DNA from: Sulfurospirillum multivorans DSM 12446
GTDB taxonomy: Bacteria; Campylobacterota; Campylobacteria; Campylobacterales; Sulfurospirillaceae
Direction of reading: 5' to 3'
NCBI RefSeq assembly: GCF_000568815.1
Contig: NZ_CP007201.1
Location: 1,869,654 to 1,933,653, forward strand
DNA: 64,000 nucleotides
Shown: positions 26,913-34,534 of the stretch, piece by piece
How the letters are laid out: each line of letters begins with the position of its first letter
Position numbering within the stretch: the first letter of the stretch is position 1
Program-made: the position numbers and the translations under genes
Notes under the pieces: generated by a model
The model's input: only the letters and a program-made list of their open reading frames with translations
What the model was told of the DNA's origin: nothing
The model's database searches: none

Positions 26913-27107
26913 ATGAGTTTTAAAATTGGTTATAAATTAAGTTTTCGAATAAAAGGTTCTGATGATTTTTCTGTTATATATATGTTTCATTATCCTTCTG
27001 ACCCATTGCCTGTTTCTAATTTACTTCATTCTGAATTAGATGAATTAAATTTTGTTTCTGACGAACTCAACAATATATTTTTGAGTATGAATAAATTATC
27101 AAAGTAG
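26913..27107 (+). CDS. Unknown small protein after Rep
   Basis: The 64-residue frame begins at ATG 26913, 6 bp after a GGAG embedded in the last codons of the replication gene, so translation is probably coupled. It has a SFKIGYKLSFRIKG strand-rich start and an acidic C-terminal half. No recognised family. Confidence 0.5.
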   Translation: MSFKIGYKLSFRIKGSDDFSVIYMFHYPSDPLPVSNLLHSELDELNFVSDELNNIFLSMNKLSK

Positions 27108-27116
27108 TTTAAATAA

Positions 27117-27368
27117 ATGAAATGTCTAGTTTGCGGTAAACCTATTATCTTTAACGATAAATGCTATCGTTGCTCCTTTGGACGTCCTAAAACTTACTGT
27201 TCAGATCATTGCAGAGATTTTACAAAATACTTTAACGCTATGGTCAAACACTTAGATCAAATCGAATTAGACGACGAACATAAACGTAAAATAAGAGGCG
27301 ATATTTCTAGGGTAGGTAATTCCCTTAAGTTTCCAACGATTGTTGATTTTAGTACCAAAAGACCTTGA
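27117..27368 (+). CDS. Small zinc-ribbon-like protein
   Basis: The 83-residue protein has MKCLVCGKPI, a CYRC pair and YCSDHC, giving three cysteine pairs that suggest a treble-clef or double zinc site. A helical basic tail follows (DDEHKRKIRGDIS). It could be a nucleic-acid-binding accessory of replication. It ends next to the first 193-bp repeat. Confidence 0.6.
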   Translation: MKCLVCGKPIIFNDKCYRCSFGRPKTYCSDHCRDFTKYFNAMVKHLDQIELDDEHKRKIRGDISRVGNSLKFPTIVDFSTKRP

Positions 27369-27376
27369 GAAGAAAT

Positions 27377-27569
27377 GGAGCATCTATGATTTTTCTAACA
27401 AAACAAAAAAATCGGTTAAAACTCTCTTTTTACCGTTGGCTACGTAACTATCTTTTAGTAAGTTACTTTCAAAATGTAGGTGCAAATATCGAACGATTTT
27501 GCTTGATCTGTGATCTCTCTGATGAGATCGAATTTTTAGAAGGAAGGATTTAAATAATGATTTTAATTG
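27377..27569 (+). repeat. 193-bp direct repeat, copy A (left of the methyltransferase gene)
   Basis: Copy A matches 28378-28570 almost base for base, at a constant offset of 1001 bp. It runs from a GGAGCAT ribosome site through a complete 55-residue frame and into the first 13 bases of the next gene. After those 13 bases copy A diverges, leaving a dead 9-codon stub of the M15 peptidase start. Confidence 0.95.
27386..27553 (+). CDS. 55-residue repeat-encoded protein, copy A
   Basis: This encodes a basic helical protein (MIFLTKQKNRLKLSFYRWLR...) ending CLICDLSDEIEFLEGRI, with GGAG before the ATG. It is nearly identical to copy B at 28387. The N-terminal half is basic and aromatic; the C-terminal half is acidic with two cysteines. 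Function unknown. Confidence 0.6.
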   Translation: MIFLTKQKNRLKLSFYRWLRNYLLVSYFQNVGANIERFCLICDLSDEIEFLEGRI

Positions 27570-27582
27570 TAGGGTGTGCACA

Positions 27583-28386
27583 ATGAAACTAGTTTTATCT
27601 CTATGCTCAGGTATCGGCTTACTAGATCGTGCATTCAAAGAAGCAGGCTTCTGCGTCGTAAGTTCAGGTGACATTATTCTCGGTAAACATTATGACATCC
27701 GTAACTTTACAGGTGTTAAAGGTAAATTTGATGGAGTGATCGGCGGTCCACCATGCCCTGACTTTTCACCCTTAAAACGTGACCGCCCTGTATTGGAAGA
27801 GTCTTACGGTTTTGAAATGCTTATGGAATATAAAAGAATCGTTTTAGAGTGTGACCCCTTCTGGTTTCTTTTAGAAAATGTTTCAGGTGTACCTAACGTT
27901 AAAATAGATGGATACTCACATCAAAGATTAGACATTAATCAATCTTGGTATGAAAACGTGACTCGGCTGCGCCACATTCAATTCGGTCACAAAGATAATA
28001 AATACCTACAAATTGAAAGAAAAATTGTGACTGATCGATCACATAAATTACAATCATGTGCTTTAGCAAATGATAGCCGTTCTTTTAGAGAGCTTTGTAG
28101 ATTGCAAGGCTTAGAAGATGACTTCGACTTAAAAAGTTTTAATGTGCAAGGTAAAAAACGTGCAGTTGGAAACGGTGTTCCACTTTGTATTGGTCGAGCA
28201 CTTGCAAAGGCTGTGACTGATCTGGAAGAAATAAGTGTGACGCAACAGGATAATAAAATCTGTGCATGTGGTTGTGGTCGTATTGTGACCCATCGAGGTG
28301 GTTATTATGACTATTCATGCCGTAAACGAGCCCAAAGAAATAGAAATAAATTTGCTGTGACTGATCAACAACAAATAGGAGCATAA
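27583..28386 (+). CDS. C5-cytosine DNA methyltransferase (orphan)
   Basis: The 267-residue enzyme has motif I (LSLCSGIGLLDRAF), motif IV with catalytic Cys58 in GGPPCPDFS, motif VI ENV at 98-100, a motif VIII-like FRELCRLQGLEDDF and motif X VGNGVPLCIG. The target-recognition region is short. A C-terminal addition holds CACGCG and a CRKRAQRNRNK basic tail. No restriction enzyme is adjacent, so it probably protects the element's DNA. It sits between two 193-bp direct repeats, which marks it as an inserted cassette. ATG 27583 is chosen because it aligns with motif I. Confidence 0.88.
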   Translation: MKLVLSLCSGIGLLDRAFKEAGFCVVSSGDIILGKHYDIRNFTGVKGKFDGVIGGPPCPDFSPLKRDRPVLEESYGFEMLMEYKRIVLECDPFWFLLENVSGVPNVKIDGYSHQRLDINQSWYENVTRLRHIQFGHKDNKYLQIERKIVTDRSHKLQSCALANDSRSFRELCRLQGLEDDFDLKSFNVQGKKRAVGNGVPLCIGRALAKAVTDLEEISVTQQDNKICACGCGRIVTHRGGYYDYSCRKRAQRNRNKFAVTDQQQIGA

Positions 28387-28570
28387 ATGACTTACCTAAC
28401 AAAACAAAAAAATCGGTTAAAGCTTTCTTTTTACCGTTGGCTACGTAACTACCTCTTAATTAGTTACTTTCAAAATGTAGGTGCAAATATCGAACGATTT
28501 TGCTTGATCTGTGATCTCTCTGATGAGATCGAATTTTTAGAAGGAAGGATTTAAATAATGATTTTAATTG
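28378..28570 (+). repeat. 193-bp direct repeat, copy B (right of the methyltransferase gene)
   Basis: Copy B differs from copy A at only a handful of positions, mostly near the ATG and in the middle of the small frame. Copy B is joined to the intact M15 peptidase gene. The methyltransferase gene plus one repeat forms a 1001-bp unit. Confidence 0.95.
28387..28554 (+). CDS. 55-residue repeat-encoded protein, copy B
   Basis: The ATG directly abuts the methyltransferase stop codon. The product (MTYLTKQKNRLKLSFYRWLR...) differs from copy A at three positions. Both copies keep open frames and ribosome sites, so both may be translated. Confidence 0.6.
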   Translation: MTYLTKQKNRLKLSFYRWLRNYLLISYFQNVGANIERFCLICDLSDEIEFLEGRI

Positions 28571-28935
28571 ATTGGTCAAAATTAAAAAATTTCAAAGAAA
28601 GTGAATTTACATGTAATTGCGGTTGTGGTCTAAATAATATCAATGATGATGTTGTTCTAATGTTGGATACTGCTCGTGAGTGGGCACATATTCCTTTTAA
28701 AATTAATAGCGCTTGTCGCTGTGAAAAACATAACAAAATGGTGGGAGGTGTAACAGATAGTGCACATTGTAAAGGATTGGCGGTGGATATTTCCGCTCGT
28801 GATGATAGGTCTCGATTTATTATCGTTTCGGCTCTTATGAAAGTAGGTTTCACTCGTGTTTTAATTTATGACACGTTTGTTCATGTTGATATGGATTTGT
28901 CAAAACCAAATCCTATTTTAAAATTAATGAAATAA
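28558..28935 (+). CDS. M15-family peptidoglycan peptidase (endolysin candidate)
   Basis: The 125-residue protein shows the zinc-peptidase ligands His70 and Asp77 (SAHCKGLAVDIS) and His109 (FVHVDMD), with an N-terminal CNCGCG typical of phage M15_3 enzymes. It would cut the peptide stems of peptidoglycan. There is no signal peptide, so release would need a holin or another route. The next small gene is a candidate helper. Its presence argues for a lytic virus rather than a secreted filamentous one. Confidence 0.85.
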   Translation: MILIDWSKLKNFKESEFTCNCGCGLNNINDDVVLMLDTAREWAHIPFKINSACRCEKHNKMVGGVTDSAHCKGLAVDISARDDRSRFIIVSALMKVGFTRVLIYDTFVHVDMDLSKPNPILKLMK

Positions 28936-28945
28936 AGGAAAAAAA

Positions 28946-29266
28946 ATGAAATTAAGTGATATTCAATGGTCAACGGTTCTTAAAAATGTTGGTGGTATTG
29001 TTACCACTTTTAACCCTGCAATCGGTAGTGGTTTGGTGGTAGCTAGTGAGGTCGTAGACAAGCTTAACGGTGATTCTATGCTATCAGATAACGAAGTCTT
29101 AAGAAACAACGTTGTTGGGCTTTCAGCATGTGCTGATATTATTGCAGATTACCTACAAAAAAAAGAGTTAAATCAAGAAGTAAATGACGATAACCTTAAA
29201 CTCGTTATGGTCTCTCTACAATCGCATGACGTTCTCTTTGATAAAATCTATGCGATTATGAAGTAA
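28946..29266 (+). CDS. Small phage protein downstream of the peptidase
   Basis: The 106-residue protein has a hydrophobic stretch (VGGIVTTFNPAIGSGLVVASEVV), then a helical acidic tail. The pattern resembles small proteins beside endolysins in Campylobacterota prophages. It may be holin-like or a structural internal protein. The ATG follows a strong AAGGA site. Confidence 0.5.
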   Translation: MKLSDIQWSTVLKNVGGIVTTFNPAIGSGLVVASEVVDKLNGDSMLSDNEVLRNNVVGLSACADIIADYLQKKELNQEVNDDNLKLVMVSLQSHDVLFDKIYAIMK

Positions 29267-29276
29267 GGATGGTTTT

Positions 29277-29840
29277 ATGTCATATTTAATTAGGGTGCAA
29301 TATTTTTCTAAGGATACGGTTTCCCCTATCGATAATCAAACGCATTTTGCTGGTTCTTTAGGTTGTTTTGTTCAAGATGGTTCCAATATGGAAAGTCCAA
29401 TTTTTGTTTTTAGTGCTGATTTTATGAATGAAGATGGTTCATTGAAATATACTTTTATTAATACTTTCACTATTTCTGATGTAAATTATACTCTTAGTGT
29501 TGTATTTGATGATGCTTATGGATTTCAATGTGTTTTTGATTATCCTCATTATTTTCTTGTTGACAACTCAGCTCTTGTTTTTCTTGCTGGTCTGTTAGGT
29601 TCTAGTGGTGGCACAACCGATACCTCTCTCTTAACTTCTCTCAACGGAAATTTTGGAAGTTATCCTGATGGCGCTCAGGTTGTTGTGCAAGGTCTTACAA
29701 CAAGAACCTATACAGTCCAATCAAGCTCTTTAGGTTGGGATTCACCATCAACGGGTAGTTTGATCATTACATACCGTTTAAAGGACGCTGACGATAACTT
29801 CCTAGAAGCTCCTCATGTCCTTTTAACTTTAAAGGCTTAG
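29277..29840 (+). CDS. Beta-rich structural candidate
   Basis: The 187-residue protein has few charges and many aromatic and beta-branched residues (YLIRVQYFSKDTVSPIDNQT, YTLSVVFDDAYGFQCVFDYP). A TSLNGNFGSYPDGAQVVVQG segment and strands follow to the end. It could be a capsid, spike or fibre protein. Codons end mostly in T, unlike the host. No family recognised. Confidence 0.5.
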   Translation: MSYLIRVQYFSKDTVSPIDNQTHFAGSLGCFVQDGSNMESPIFVFSADFMNEDGSLKYTFINTFTISDVNYTLSVVFDDAYGFQCVFDYPHYFLVDNSALVFLAGLLGSSGGTTDTSLLTSLNGNFGSYPDGAQVVVQGLTTRTYTVQSSSLGWDSPSTGSLIITYRLKDADDNFLEAPHVLLTLKA

Positions 29841-29842
29841 TC

Positions 29843-30754
29843 ATGTCTAATGCTTATGCAAAAGATGTACTTTTTAATGGTAATACTGGCGGTGGCATGG
29901 TGGCTGGTGGGGGTTCTTCCTCCTCCGCTAATAATGCTTCTTATCAGGGGCGTTATACTGCCTCTAACAACGTTTCCTATGCTCGTTCGTCTTCTGTTTC
30001 GCCTTTGACGTCTTCTGAAACTACTGTTGTTTCTCAATCAGGTACTGGCGTTGGTACTGTGAAACAATATTCCTCTACTAATATTACTAATTTTAATGTT
30101 GCTGATTATGTTAAAAATTTAACTAATGCTAGTGGTGGGTCGTCTTACACGTATTACACTGATGAACAAAAAGCACAAATGTCTGCACCTGATCGTTTGC
30201 TTATTGAACAATACGAAGCAATGCAAAAAGTTTCAGAAGATCAAAATAAAAATAAACAAGCTGTAAAAGATCAAACTAAAGAAGTGGTTAACGGTATTAA
30301 TTACCAACAAGGCGATACTCTTCCCTCCGTTCTCTCTCAAAACGCTAAAGCATTAACGCAAGCTATTAACGCTTTAACGACTACGTTTACAGATCAGTTC
30401 ACTTTGCTAAATAACTACATGATGGGAGGTCTCATTTATCAACAACAATTCTTAGATATTAAAACGGCTGAAAGTGGTCTAAAAATTGAATCTATGGAGT
30501 ACAACAAAACTCAACAAACGGTGTATGATCTTGATGGTAATGCTCTTGGTCAAGCTACACCTAGAGACCTTGGTGTACAAAAAGATGCTGTTGTCGGTAT
30601 TGATCACACGGATAAAATCAATTTTGAGATACCTGATGAGCTTGAATCTGATTTGTCTTCTGATGATCTTGATATTTCTACTATTTTGGGTTATGATGAT
30701 GGTGCTGATATTTTTAAAGAATTTTATACTCGTATGGGAGGTACTGGTCTATGA
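29843..30754 (+). CDS. Serine/glycine-rich virion protein candidate
   Basis: The 303-residue protein has a low-complexity N-terminus (NGNTGGGMVAGGGSSSSANN and Ser/Thr-rich text to about residue 75). A helical middle (about 105-180) contains TDEQKAQMSAPDRLLIEQYEAMQKV, and the tail is acidic. There is no signal peptide. The layout suggests a minor virion or assembly protein. It is separated from the previous gene by 2 bp and overlaps the next by 4 bp. Confidence 0.5.
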   Translation: MSNAYAKDVLFNGNTGGGMVAGGGSSSSANNASYQGRYTASNNVSYARSSSVSPLTSSETTVVSQSGTGVGTVKQYSSTNITNFNVADYVKNLTNASGGSSYTYYTDEQKAQMSAPDRLLIEQYEAMQKVSEDQNKNKQAVKDQTKEVVNGINYQQGDTLPSVLSQNAKALTQAINALTTTFTDQFTLLNNYMMGGLIYQQQFLDIKTAESGLKIESMEYNKTQQTVYDLDGNALGQATPRDLGVQKDAVVGIDHTDKINFEIPDELESDLSSDDLDISTILGYDDGADIFKEFYTRMGGTGL

Positions 30755-30873
30755 TTAGTAATAAACAAAAAAATAAGTTTTATTCTTTTCTTGATTGGAT
30801 TGGTGTTATTATTGTTGTTGTTGGCTTGGCTTATATTCTTTTTTCTAAGGGTGGTTTTTTAGGTGGTTTTTAG
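30751..30873 (+). CDS. 40-residue single-pass membrane protein
   Basis: MISNKQKNKFYSFLDWIGVI... has a basic N-terminus and one hydrophobic helix (about residues 14-32), ending in Gly/Phe. The ATG overlaps the upstream stop as ATGA. It is a candidate for a virion membrane protein, a small coat protein or a holin. Confidence 0.55.
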   Translation: MISNKQKNKFYSFLDWIGVIIVVVGLAYILFSKGGFLGGF

Positions 30874-30919
30874 CCTATAAAATAATTTCACATAAGTTTT
30901 ATTTGTCAAGGATTGTAAG

Positions 30920-31132
30920 ATGTTGCAAAAGATTAAAGAGCAGTTTTTTGGTTGGTTATATGTTTTTGTCTTTTTTTCTTTGTTGTTTACAGTTTTTTTT
31001 GGTCGCGATATTTATGATTATTATTTTGCACCAAACCCAGTTCAGCAATATGTTGATTCTTATGAAAAGGCTTTTGGGAAAAAAATGCAAGTTCCTGAGC
31101 TTTTAAAACAATACGTTAAAGATAAGCAATAA
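30920..31132 (+). CDS. 70-residue membrane protein
   Basis: One strong membrane helix (about residues 10-27, WLYVFVFFSLLFTVFF) is followed by a soluble C-terminus (YDYYFAPNPVQQYVDSYEKAF). There is no cleavable signal. It ends this transcription unit at a clear terminator. Candidate virion membrane or assembly protein; family unknown. Confidence 0.6.
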   Translation: MLQKIKEQFFGWLYVFVFFSLLFTVFFGRDIYDYYFAPNPVQQYVDSYEKAFGKKMQVPELLKQYVKDKQ

Positions 31133-31159
31133 GCCATTAATTTGGCTTTTTGTTTTTTC
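31131..31159 (+). terminator. Rho-independent terminator
   Basis: AAGCC and GGCTT flank an AT-rich loop, followed by a long T run. The first arm includes the stop codon region of the 70-residue membrane protein gene. Confidence 0.7.
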
Positions 31160-31161
31160 TT

Positions 31162-31228
31162 AAAATTTACACCCACCCTCTTTAACCTCCCTATTTTTCA
31201 TACTTCCCAATTTGTGTTAGTCAATTTT
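31162..31228 (+). promoter_or_regulatory. Bipartite element-specific regulatory motif, copy 1
   Basis: AAAATTTACACCCACCC (31162-31178) and TTAGTCAATTTT (31217-31228) start 55 bp apart. The same two words at exactly the same spacing occur at 34905-34971. This copy lies 42 bp before the ATG at 31271. It is probably a promoter or activator site shared by two late operons. Confidence 0.6.
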
Positions 31229-31270
31229 CCAACTTAATTCTTAACATTCTCGAAAAAAAGAGGTGTTAAA

Positions 31271-32023
31271 ATGGGTCAAGTTAAAAACATTGGTCAAAAT
31301 ACAGCTGAGGAGTTTTTTGAAACAATTCTTTACATGACTGCGTATCAAGAAACGCGCACGATTATGCAAGAATATACCAAGGATATTGATAGTCCTGTTT
31401 TAAAAGAGGCTATCGAATCTGCTATGTCTGTAGCTGTTTTTGGTGCTGTTTTTTTTGCTGTACAAAAACAAGAACAAATGATTGCTTGGATTTTTGATAA
31501 AGCTGAAGTTCTTATGCTTGTTCTTATTGGTAAAGCGCGCAATTTATTATCTAAAGTTAAAAAATTTAAAGGTACTAAGCTTTATCGTTTGCTTAATTTT
31601 ATGCAAGGTAATAATTCTGAAAATTTAATGACTGCTCAAATTGTTGCTACTCATCAGGGGTTTAAGTCTAATGCTCGTGTTCATTCTAAATATGCTACTA
31701 ATCCTATTGGTGCATATCAAATGCAAACCGATACTAAAAATTCGTTGTATCAACGCGAAAACCTCCATATGAATTTCGGCAATGCTATGGCCTCACGCTA
31801 CAATCAAACTCTCCTATTCAAACTCTTCACAAAGTCATTCACTGCTCAGGATGAACTATTGATTAAAAAAATCCTAGGCAGAGAAACGGGCGCCGCTGTA
31901 TCTATCGAAGATTTAAACCAAGTCGGTGATTTCCTTTTTGTCAAAGACACCAACGGCAAAGTAACTGGGCTTTCTGAGGCGTTTTTACAGCTTGTTAATA
32001 CTCTTGGTTATGTGAATAAGTAA
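31271..32023 (+). CDS. Unknown 250-residue structural candidate
   Basis: The N-terminal half is helical with hydrophobic runs (SAMSVAVFGAVFFAVQ, VLMLVLIGKARNLL). The C-terminal half is soluble, with DELLIKKILGRETGAAVSIEDLNQVGDFLF. Codons are T-ending up to about 31740 and C-ending after that, an abrupt change inside the frame. It is the first gene after the bipartite motif. Possibly a capsid or membrane-associated protein; unrecognised. Confidence 0.5.
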   Translation: MGQVKNIGQNTAEEFFETILYMTAYQETRTIMQEYTKDIDSPVLKEAIESAMSVAVFGAVFFAVQKQEQMIAWIFDKAEVLMLVLIGKARNLLSKVKKFKGTKLYRLLNFMQGNNSENLMTAQIVATHQGFKSNARVHSKYATNPIGAYQMQTDTKNSLYQRENLHMNFGNAMASRYNQTLLFKLFTKSFTAQDELLIKKILGRETGAAVSIEDLNQVGDFLFVKDTNGKVTGLSEAFLQLVNTLGYVNK

Positions 32024-32033
32024 GGATATTTCC

Positions 32034-32903
32034 ATGAATTACGTTGAAACTATTTCACATGAGAGTGAATTTGTTGGTTTTTTTAATGGCATTCCTCTTT
32101 ATGGTAATGCTAGTCAAGGTTATTATTTTCCTCTTTTTACTATTTATCCTTTTGTAGATTCTGAGCAGGGTTCACAATTTATGGTGTCTGGTATTCGTTC
32201 CGACCCTTATGATGTGGTCAAAAATTATCATGTTATTGAATTAAATGGCTACGCATGTATGTATAATTTTCGTGGAGTTCAGAGTGTTACTATTTATTCA
32301 AATGATTCAAGGGGTTTTTTTTCAAGTTTTATGAATCTTGAAGATGGTCTTTTTTATGCTGATAGAAATTCTCAAATTTTAGCGGATGATTTTTCATATC
32401 CTTTTTTAACTCTTGAAGAGGCTTGTAATTATTTTTATTATAATGCTCCTTTTGTTCAATATAATAGTATTAAACAAAAGGTTTCTCGTTCTGATATTTA
32501 TTCTGTTAGTGATAGTGTTTCTGCTTACGACATTCATTACAATCATTTTTTATATGTTGGCATTCTTTGTTCGCCAATATGTTGTTACCCTAATTTCATC
32601 CCAATCGTCCAATCCCTTGGCGGTATCCCCGTGACAGATCAACTACAAAACCTAAAAATTATTTGCCAGCTTTTAGGAATTGACATAAATACAACTTTGA
32701 GTGATTGTGATGCAATGAAAGAATATTTAAAGCGTATCGTAACCGTTCTCGGAGGTACTTCCTCTATTGAACCAAACGAAAACCTAAAATCAATCTGCTA
32801 TCTTCTTGGCGTTGATACGGCTGAAAATGGCTTAAGTGATTGTGCATTAAGCAAAGATTATGTGAAACGAAATGGAATAATGTTAGGAGCTGAAAATGCC
32901 TAA
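32034..32903 (+). CDS. Unknown protein with beta-rich body and duplicated C-terminal module
   Basis: The 289-residue protein has an aromatic, beta-rich body (about 1-185, many Tyr/Phe). Two related helical units follow near the end: LKIICQLLGIDINTTLSDCD...YLKRIVTVLGG and LKSICYLLGVDTAENGLSDC...YVKRNGIMLGA. The coding style changes from T-ending to C-ending at about 32580, just before the repeats. It may be a capsid or spike protein carrying an exchangeable tail. Confidence 0.5.
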   Translation: MNYVETISHESEFVGFFNGIPLYGNASQGYYFPLFTIYPFVDSEQGSQFMVSGIRSDPYDVVKNYHVIELNGYACMYNFRGVQSVTIYSNDSRGFFSSFMNLEDGLFYADRNSQILADDFSYPFLTLEEACNYFYYNAPFVQYNSIKQKVSRSDIYSVSDSVSAYDIHYNHFLYVGILCSPICCYPNFIPIVQSLGGIPVTDQLQNLKIICQLLGIDINTTLSDCDAMKEYLKRIVTVLGGTSSIEPNENLKSICYLLGVDTAENGLSDCALSKDYVKRNGIMLGAENA

Positions 32904-33258
32904 ATATAGAGTACAACTTAAACAAGGTTCACGAACTATCGTTAACCACGTTGAGGCTAGCAGTTCATCTGCTGTCTTAGCTTTTTTTGAGTCTGTTTCC
33001 ACTATGCAAGTAAGCGAAATTTTAAAAGTTGATATGAAAAATGATACCATTCCCCCTGCGGACGATTTTGGCTACTACCCCGTCTTCAAAGGCATTATGA
33101 AAACAGATACACGCCGAGCTAAACAGATCATAATTAATAATGTAAAACTCGGAAAAAATGAGCAGGAAATAGCCATAGCATGTAAAACATTTTTAGAAAT
33201 TGAAGGCACAAAAGTTGACAGTCTTTACTGTGCACTTTTTAAACAAGATCGAAGTTAG
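32896..33258 (+). CDS. Unknown 120-residue protein
   Basis: A basic N-terminus (MPKYRVQLKQGSRTIVNHVEA) is followed by a beta-alpha pattern and a helical tail with GKNEQEIAIACKTFLEIEG. It overlaps the previous gene by 8 bp. It is the last gene before the long non-coding region. Function unknown. Confidence 0.5.
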   Translation: MPKYRVQLKQGSRTIVNHVEASSSSAVLAFFESVSTMQVSEILKVDMKNDTIPPADDFGYYPVFKGIMKTDTRRAKQIIINNVKLGKNEQEIAIACKTFLEIEGTKVDSLYCALFKQDRS

Positions 33259-33732
33259 CAGTTTTGAATATTCCATTTTTCCTCAAAAACCACTTTCAAA
33301 ACTCCTCCCTAATCAGCGCGTTTTCGCTCTCCTCTGCGCTCTTTCCTGCACCGCAGGTATAGGCATATATATGGTAACGTGGGACTGTGTCCCATCTTAC
33401 CCTATACAGAATGCCGTAGATAAAAGTGCGCTTAGCGCCCTCGCTCCCTTGTCAAGCTTCAACACCGATTCGAACGCCAAAAACCCTATAAAAACCTAAA
33501 AATTTTCGAAACTCCACCCTAAGCAGGCCGCTCTCTGTTCTTCCACCCCAACAAAGGTTAAGTAACAAAAACAGAGGAGCGTGAGCTCCCTCTCTTTCTG
33601 TACCAAATCTCCTTAAGTATAAAATTGATTTTCTGTGACTTTGCAGCAAAGAAAAGTGTGACGCAACAGGATAGAAAAAACGTGACTTATCTGTCACAAA
33701 AAAGAAGGTGAGAATGTGCAAAGCACACTCTC
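33259..33732. other. Hairpin-rich non-coding region, candidate replication origin/packaging site
   Basis: No credible gene is seen here. Stem-loops visible: CCTGC-ACC-GCAGG (33345-33357); a compound hairpin at 33373-33401 with TGGGAC/GTCCCA over a TGT loop and GGTAA/TTACC below, extended by outer GTATAGG/CCTATAC; GCGC-TTA-GCGC (about 33428); GGAGC-GTGA-GCTCC (about 33577); and GTGAC-TTATCT-GTCAC (33682-33697). The density of structure at the junction of two gene blocks resembles the intergenic region of ssDNA phages. Confidence 0.55.
33654..33673 (+). repeat. 20-bp exact repeat shared with the methyltransferase gene
   Basis: AAGTGTGACGCAACAGGATA here is identical to 28233-28252 inside the methyltransferase gene. 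Both copies follow a CTGTGACT word by 21-22 bp. Confidence 0.85.
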
Positions 33733-33930
33733 TTAAAACGCAGTATTCAAAGAAGTATTAATCTCATTCTCTTCTTGCTCAGAAACCAAAATCATATCAT
33801 CATCAACACTCTTAAAATAACCAAACGCTGTATCAATATCATTCTCCCGTTTGATTAAAACAACACCATGCCCAACCCCATTAACTGCGATTCGATAATC
33901 CTGTTCATCTTTCATTTTGTACATGTACAT
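33733..33930 (-). CDS. Unknown 65-residue protein, minus-strand block
   Basis: Starts MYMYKMKDEQDYRIAVNGVG and is acidic toward the end, with a short beta pattern (VVLIKRENDIDTAFGYFKS). It follows the receptor-binding candidate by 4 bp on the same strand. An ATG five residues in is an alternative start. Confidence 0.45.
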   Translation of the reverse strand: MYMYKMKDEQDYRIAVNGVGHGVVLIKRENDIDTAFGYFKSVDDDMILVSEQEENEINTSLNTAF

Positions 33931-33934
33931 CTTT

Positions 33935-34534
33935 TTATCCTTTTGTGTAGTTTAAAACAATTTTTGCGTTATATGTTGAGTAGTTGTAGAAATTTACTAT
34001 TCTTATTGTTTCATTTACTATTGCAATATTTATGTTCGTAGCTCCGTTTTGATTTATTCCAACATAAGGTAATGGCATTATTGTTTTTTCTTTTAGTGCA
34101 TAACTTCCCGATGCATTAATCCAATAATTGTAGTTTATTTCATAGTTTGGGATTGTAATGTTTTTTGTCGTCGCATTTGGCAACGCACCACAATCAACTT
34201 CAATTCCAAAAACCTCTTTACCCCCTCTTAAATATCCACACTTATATTTACTACTCGTTACGTCATAAATATTTTGTTTAGCGCTCAATAATTCGAGTGT
34301 TTCCGCTTGCGAATAAACACTAAAATCCTCCAAATTGATCGTAACGGTGCTTAACGGTTTCCATTCAATCGGTTCAACACTTTTTAACGAATAATACGAA
34401 AACGGACCATTGACCAAACAGATCAATTTTAAATCTTCCAAACTTGGAATAAACGCGTCTCTTTCCACGATCGTCTCAAACTCATAATTGTGAATTTGAT
34501 GTATGTTCCCTAATCCTACGTTTTTATGTTGCAT
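33935..34534 (-). CDS. Receptor-binding/tail-fibre-like protein
   Basis: The 199-residue protein ends in a beta-rich domain: VDCGALPNATTKNITIPNYEINYNYWINASG...TNINIAIVNETIRIVNF...YNAKIVLNYTKG. The motif order GALPN-TTK, then a Trp-containing strand, then a final Y-x-A-x-V-x-x-x-YTK is common at the tips of phage tail-fibre and baseplate proteins. The N-terminal half (ERDAFIPSLEDLKLICLVNG) resembles virion-attachment segments. No tail genes are present, so it is probably a vertex spike. It lies in a three-gene block opposite in direction to the rest of the element. Confidence 0.6.
   Translation of the reverse strand: MQHKNVGLGNIHQIHNYEFETIVERDAFIPSLEDLKLICLVNGPFSYYSLKSVEPIEWKPLSTVTINLEDFSVYSQAETLELLSAKQNIYDVTSSKYKCGYLRGGKEVFGIEVDCGALPNATTKNITIPNYEINYNYWINASGSYALKEKTIMPLPYVGINQNGATNINIAIVNETIRIVNFYNYSTYNAKIVLNYTKG

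Noticed and set aside
33200-33499. 99-codon open frame after the 120-residue gene
   Set aside because: It overlaps the end of that gene out of frame and runs through the hairpins; composition is not protein-like.
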